Shown here: in pieces, positions 40,201-41,180 of the stretch
How positions within the stretch are numbered: the stretch's first letter is position 1
Layout: each line of letters opens with the position of its first letter
Assembly (NCBI GenBank): GCA_947566705.1
Contig: CANOLA010000022.1
Location: forward strand, 1 to 41,180
Length of the DNA: 41,180 nt
Reading direction: 5' to 3'
Origin: an uncultured Lachnospiraceae bacterium
GTDB lineage: Bacteria; Bacillota; Clostridia; Lachnospirales; Lachnospiraceae
Position numbers and translations under genes: made by a program
Notes under the pieces: model-generated
What the model was told of the DNA's origin: nothing
The model's input: the letters and a program-made list of their open reading frames with translations, nothing else
The model's database searches: none

Positions 40201-40655
40201 GATACAGTATATTTCTTATTTGTAACGGTTACTGAACCAATTTTCAGCTTAACATTTTTTACGGCTGTTGCTTTCTTTACGGTCACAGTGACATATTTTT
40301 TTGTCTTCCTGTTATCTTTTCCTGTTACTGTCACCGTAATTTTCGCTGTTCCGGGCATCCTCGCAGTAATCTTTCCCTTGCTGCTTACTGCTGCAACTTT
40401 GGTCCTGCTGGATTTAAATGTCACGCGCTTCATTGCAGAAGCAGGCGTAACTGTTACTTTTATCGTCTTTGTACTTCCATCTGTCATCGTATATTTCTTA
40501 TTTGTGACAGTCCTGGAACCAATCTTCAGCTTAACGTTTTTTACCGATTTTTCTGACGCAGCCTCTGCCTGGGCAGAAGGTATTGCCAGCGAAGCGAATA
40601 CCATGACTGCTGCCATGGCAAATGCCACGATTTTTTTCAACATTATTTTTTTCAT
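37215..40655 (-). CDS. secreted GH16 beta-glucanase with two Big2 domains and four CBM4/9-like modules
   Basis: The 1146-residue protein has a signal peptide (IVAFAMAAVMVFASLAIPSA), two Big2-like domains (about 38-130 and 131-222; both start VKNVKLKIGS), a Pro/acidic linker, and a GH16 domain (about 250-500). The catalytic motif is GEIDIMEVMG, with the E-x-D-x-x-E form typical of laminarinase/beta-1,3(4)-glucanases. Four ~150-residue CBM4/9-like modules follow, with repeated NLVRNGDFAS/LIKNGNFNAG starts and D(Y/W)xIQLxQ segments. The substrate is probably a beta-1,3 or mixed-link glucan such as cereal, yeast or algal glucan. There is no LPXTG sorting signal; attachment may be through the basic Big2 domains. 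AAGGGGG precedes the ATG. No transporter is adjacent. Confidence 0.93.
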   Translation of the reverse strand: MKKIMLKKIVAFAMAAVMVFASLAIPSAQAEAASEKSVKNVKLKIGSRTVTNKKYTMTDGSTKTIKVTVTPASAMKRVTFKSSRTKVAAVSSKGKITARMPGTAKITVTVTGKDNRKTKKYVTVTVKKATAVKNVKLKIGSVTVTNKKYTVSKGETKKLTVIVTPDSAKKSVAFKSNDKSVAEVDKKGKITAKAAGTAKVSVTVTGWNKKKTTKYVNIFVEETEPDTPEEPDTPSAPGAPDPKPSVPVKDSDGYRLKWRDEFDGTSLNRNDWNVELHEPGWVNAELQKYVDSEENIYLKDGKLEIRPVQTKNDDGTCSYTSGRINTQGKHDFTYGIFEARVKVPEGQGYLPAFWMMPQNENLYGQWPRCGEIDIMEVMGQQTNKAYGTIHYGNPHNENQGTYILTEGSFSDSYHTFAVEWLPGEIIWYVDGVETYRTSDWYSATAGQGKLTYPAPFDQPFHVILNLAVGGSWVGNPVDAAFESQNYSVDFVRIYQKDSYDDSSVTAPEKAKVDVPTIGENLVRNGDFASAEDLDDEVDWHFATANNGEGSAAISDQKINITTKNAGTVDYSIQLWQAGIPMKKGATYEVSFDAYADSARTMSSKISAPDNGWAVYGSSNSINLSTSNQPFTYNVTMTSDDDANGRLEFNMGNCGSTAGIHISNVSVKATKYEAPSEDDTKTVLADGNYVYNGAFQEGDKHRGYWEISEQPGASVSVTDLSDGRRLKVVAPAGISQENPVTVTQRSLALTAGEYAFSCDAEGPSGREMTICVAGHEISVPLTGAKQTVKEKFTLHDVARGVANKDLEFKITSAGIYYLDNIRLVEDSLIKNGNFNAGFAGYEPYIDGSADAAYVVDSQKEDNAANFGITNTGDADWKIQLKQNHVELENGQWYRLTLDVKSTINRKFMYAIQRDGSKHNDDWTPYVQEMVDISNSWQTFSSEFQMKELTDPESVLSLSMGAVGGTQIAQKHDIYIDNIVLEKIEAPAIEEKPAGENLIKNAAFADGSIDGWTETIANWGGGPGADAVRTINGNVIQYAISNAGTEDWNIQLKQSGIALEAGATYAVTFKVKSSAARTIKSGVMSTSYAWYGGGDIKLAADTEQEVEFTFTMKGEDRNADFYVSMGKIKDVDTPASTITLSDFSLVKQ

Positions 40656-40829
40656 TCTTCTTTTCCCCCTTATTTCTTAGAAGAGTAGTAACCATCGTTC
40701 TATTGCTTATTCATCCGCCATTACCCCTGTACGGCATATTATTTTTCCGAAAATTCTTCCTGTTCCCTCCTTCCCAATATCATCCAAACCGCTTCACTGA
40801 TGAAAATATCATAACATGATTCTTTTTTT

Positions 40830-40859
40830 ATTATATTAAGAACCATTAAAAAATGTCAG
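40830..40859 (-). promoter_or_regulatory. promoter of the GH16 gene
   Basis: CTGACA (40854-40859), 18 bases, TATAAT (40830-40835) on the minus strand. The predicted leader is long (about 170 bases). An alternative extended -10, TGTTATGAT, lies closer to the gene. Confidence 0.5.
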
Positions 40860-40871
40860 ATTCATGACATT
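40852..40871. promoter_or_regulatory. inverted repeat overlapping the GH16 promoter -35
   Basis: AATGTCA-GATTCA-TGACATT is a perfect 7-bp inverted repeat that covers the -35 element. Its position suits a repressor of the glucanase gene. The regulator is not known. Confidence 0.45.
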
Positions 40872-40922
40872 ACAAAAAAACGTTTATACTGAAGAGAAGA
40901 ACAGCATGACATAAAATAATAA

Positions 40923-40949
40923 AACCGCTGTAAAAAAATTACAGCGGTT
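40923..40949 (-). terminator. rho-independent terminator of the right-edge gene
   Basis: AACCGCTGTAA (40923-40933) pairs with TTACAGCGGTT (40939-40949) around a 5-base loop. On the minus strand TTATTATTTTATG follows. It lies about 75 bases after the stop at 41026. Confidence 0.85.
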
Positions 40950-41025
40950 CTGTCGCATTTAAACTGTCAAAACAGTATATATAATATTATAAATTTTTAA
41001 GGAAGATGCATATCCCCTCTACCGG

Positions 41026-41180
41026 TCAGGAATCAAACAGTATTACTTTTTTATCAATAACCGCATAAACAGCCTCTTTTCCCCACTCCATCTGTGCAGT
41101 GCCGTTTGTCTGTTCTGTAATCTTCTGCGGAAGTGATTCATACTGCTCCTTGGGAACAAGTACCTTCATGACAACATCTG
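41026..41180 (-). CDS. C-terminal end of an unrecognised protein (5' end outside window)
   Basis: About 50 codons are open from the right edge to a TGA at 41026-41028. The readable end is DVVMKVLVPKEQYESLPQKI, then TEQTNGTAQMEWGKEAVYAV and IDKKVILFDS. The alternating hydrophobic pattern suggests beta strands of a small alpha/beta domain. I do not recognise the family. A terminator (40923-40949) follows, so it is the last gene of its unit. Confidence 0.6.
   Translation of the reverse strand, partial: DVVMKVLVPKEQYESLPQKITEQTNGTAQMEWGKEAVYAVIDKKVILFDS

Larger units (their letters stand above)
40656..41025. other. 370-base upstream region of the GH16 gene
   Basis: It holds the terminator of the right-edge gene (40923-40949), the inverted repeat and promoter of the glucanase gene (40830-40871), and a ~170-base transcribed leader. 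In the leader I see no riboswitch core and no convincing ORF; a nine-codon frame MPYRGNGG lacks support. Confidence 0.6.

Noticed and set aside
40660-40823. Riboswitch in the GH16 leader
   Set aside because: The leader is long, but I could not build a conserved core of a known class such as c-di-GMP, TPP, glycine or SAM.

Overview
The window reads as a chromosome segment of a Gram-positive Clostridia species, most likely a Lachnospiraceae member close to Roseburia/Agathobacter. The reasons are the low-GC Firmicutes gene set, strong AGGAGG-type ribosome binding sites, the cdaA-cdaR-glmM and ftsE-ftsX-ctpA clusters, a YvyF-like and a YjfB-like motility protein, and Rpn-family nucleases. Genus is inference. 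Almost every gene lies on the minus strand, so transcription runs from high to low coordinates. Only a 64-residue yjfB-like gene is on the plus strand.

Right part (41180 to 37100): the 3' end of an unrecognised gene with its terminator, then a 1146-residue secreted GH16 beta-glucanase with two Big2-like domains and four CBM4/9-like modules. Next come a tRNA-Gln(CUG) gene with a consensus promoter and, inserted at its 3' end, a decayed 2.86-kb integrative element (34100-37013). The element is bounded by a 51-bp direct repeat of the tRNA 3' half. It holds a truncated and frameshifted tyrosine integrase, an orphan MNT nucleotidyltransferase, an Rpn nuclease and relics of both the integrase and an Rpn tail.

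Middle part (33900 to 24200): acyl-ACP thioesterase, CvfB-like S1 protein, RidA, the yjfB-like gene, an SH3-NlpC/P60 hydrolase with a WalR-type box in its leader, a GH25 lysozyme with four FN3 modules, a 424-bp intergenic region with two perfect DnaA boxes, a divergent TagA/WecG-like protein, YitT, and a PucR/CdaR-type regulator.

Segment 24204 to 17638 looks like one operon: ftsE, ftsX, ctpA, vanZ-like, prfB (complete only through a programmed +1 frameshift), a Tim44-like zinc-ribbon protein and an SPFH protein with duplicated zinc ribbons. Segment 17528 to 13061 carries an ACT-domain protein, hom, glpK, comF and yvyF, and ends in a strong terminator. Gene ends and gaps between 15.7 and 20.8 kb carry a family of short palindromic repeats. 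Two of these supply the stop codon of the gene they touch.

Left part (12902 to 1) may be one long transcription unit. Two unknown membrane proteins come first, then c-di-AMP synthesis and its regulator (cdaA, cdaR), glmM and an HPr-like protein. A surface-polymer cluster follows: a lipid-linked sugar-phosphate transferase, a GT2, a tandem LicD protein, a TagG/TagH-type ABC exporter and a CDP-glycerol-type transferase cut by the window edge. The layout links c-di-AMP signalling and cell-wall precursor supply to teichoic-acid-like polymer assembly.
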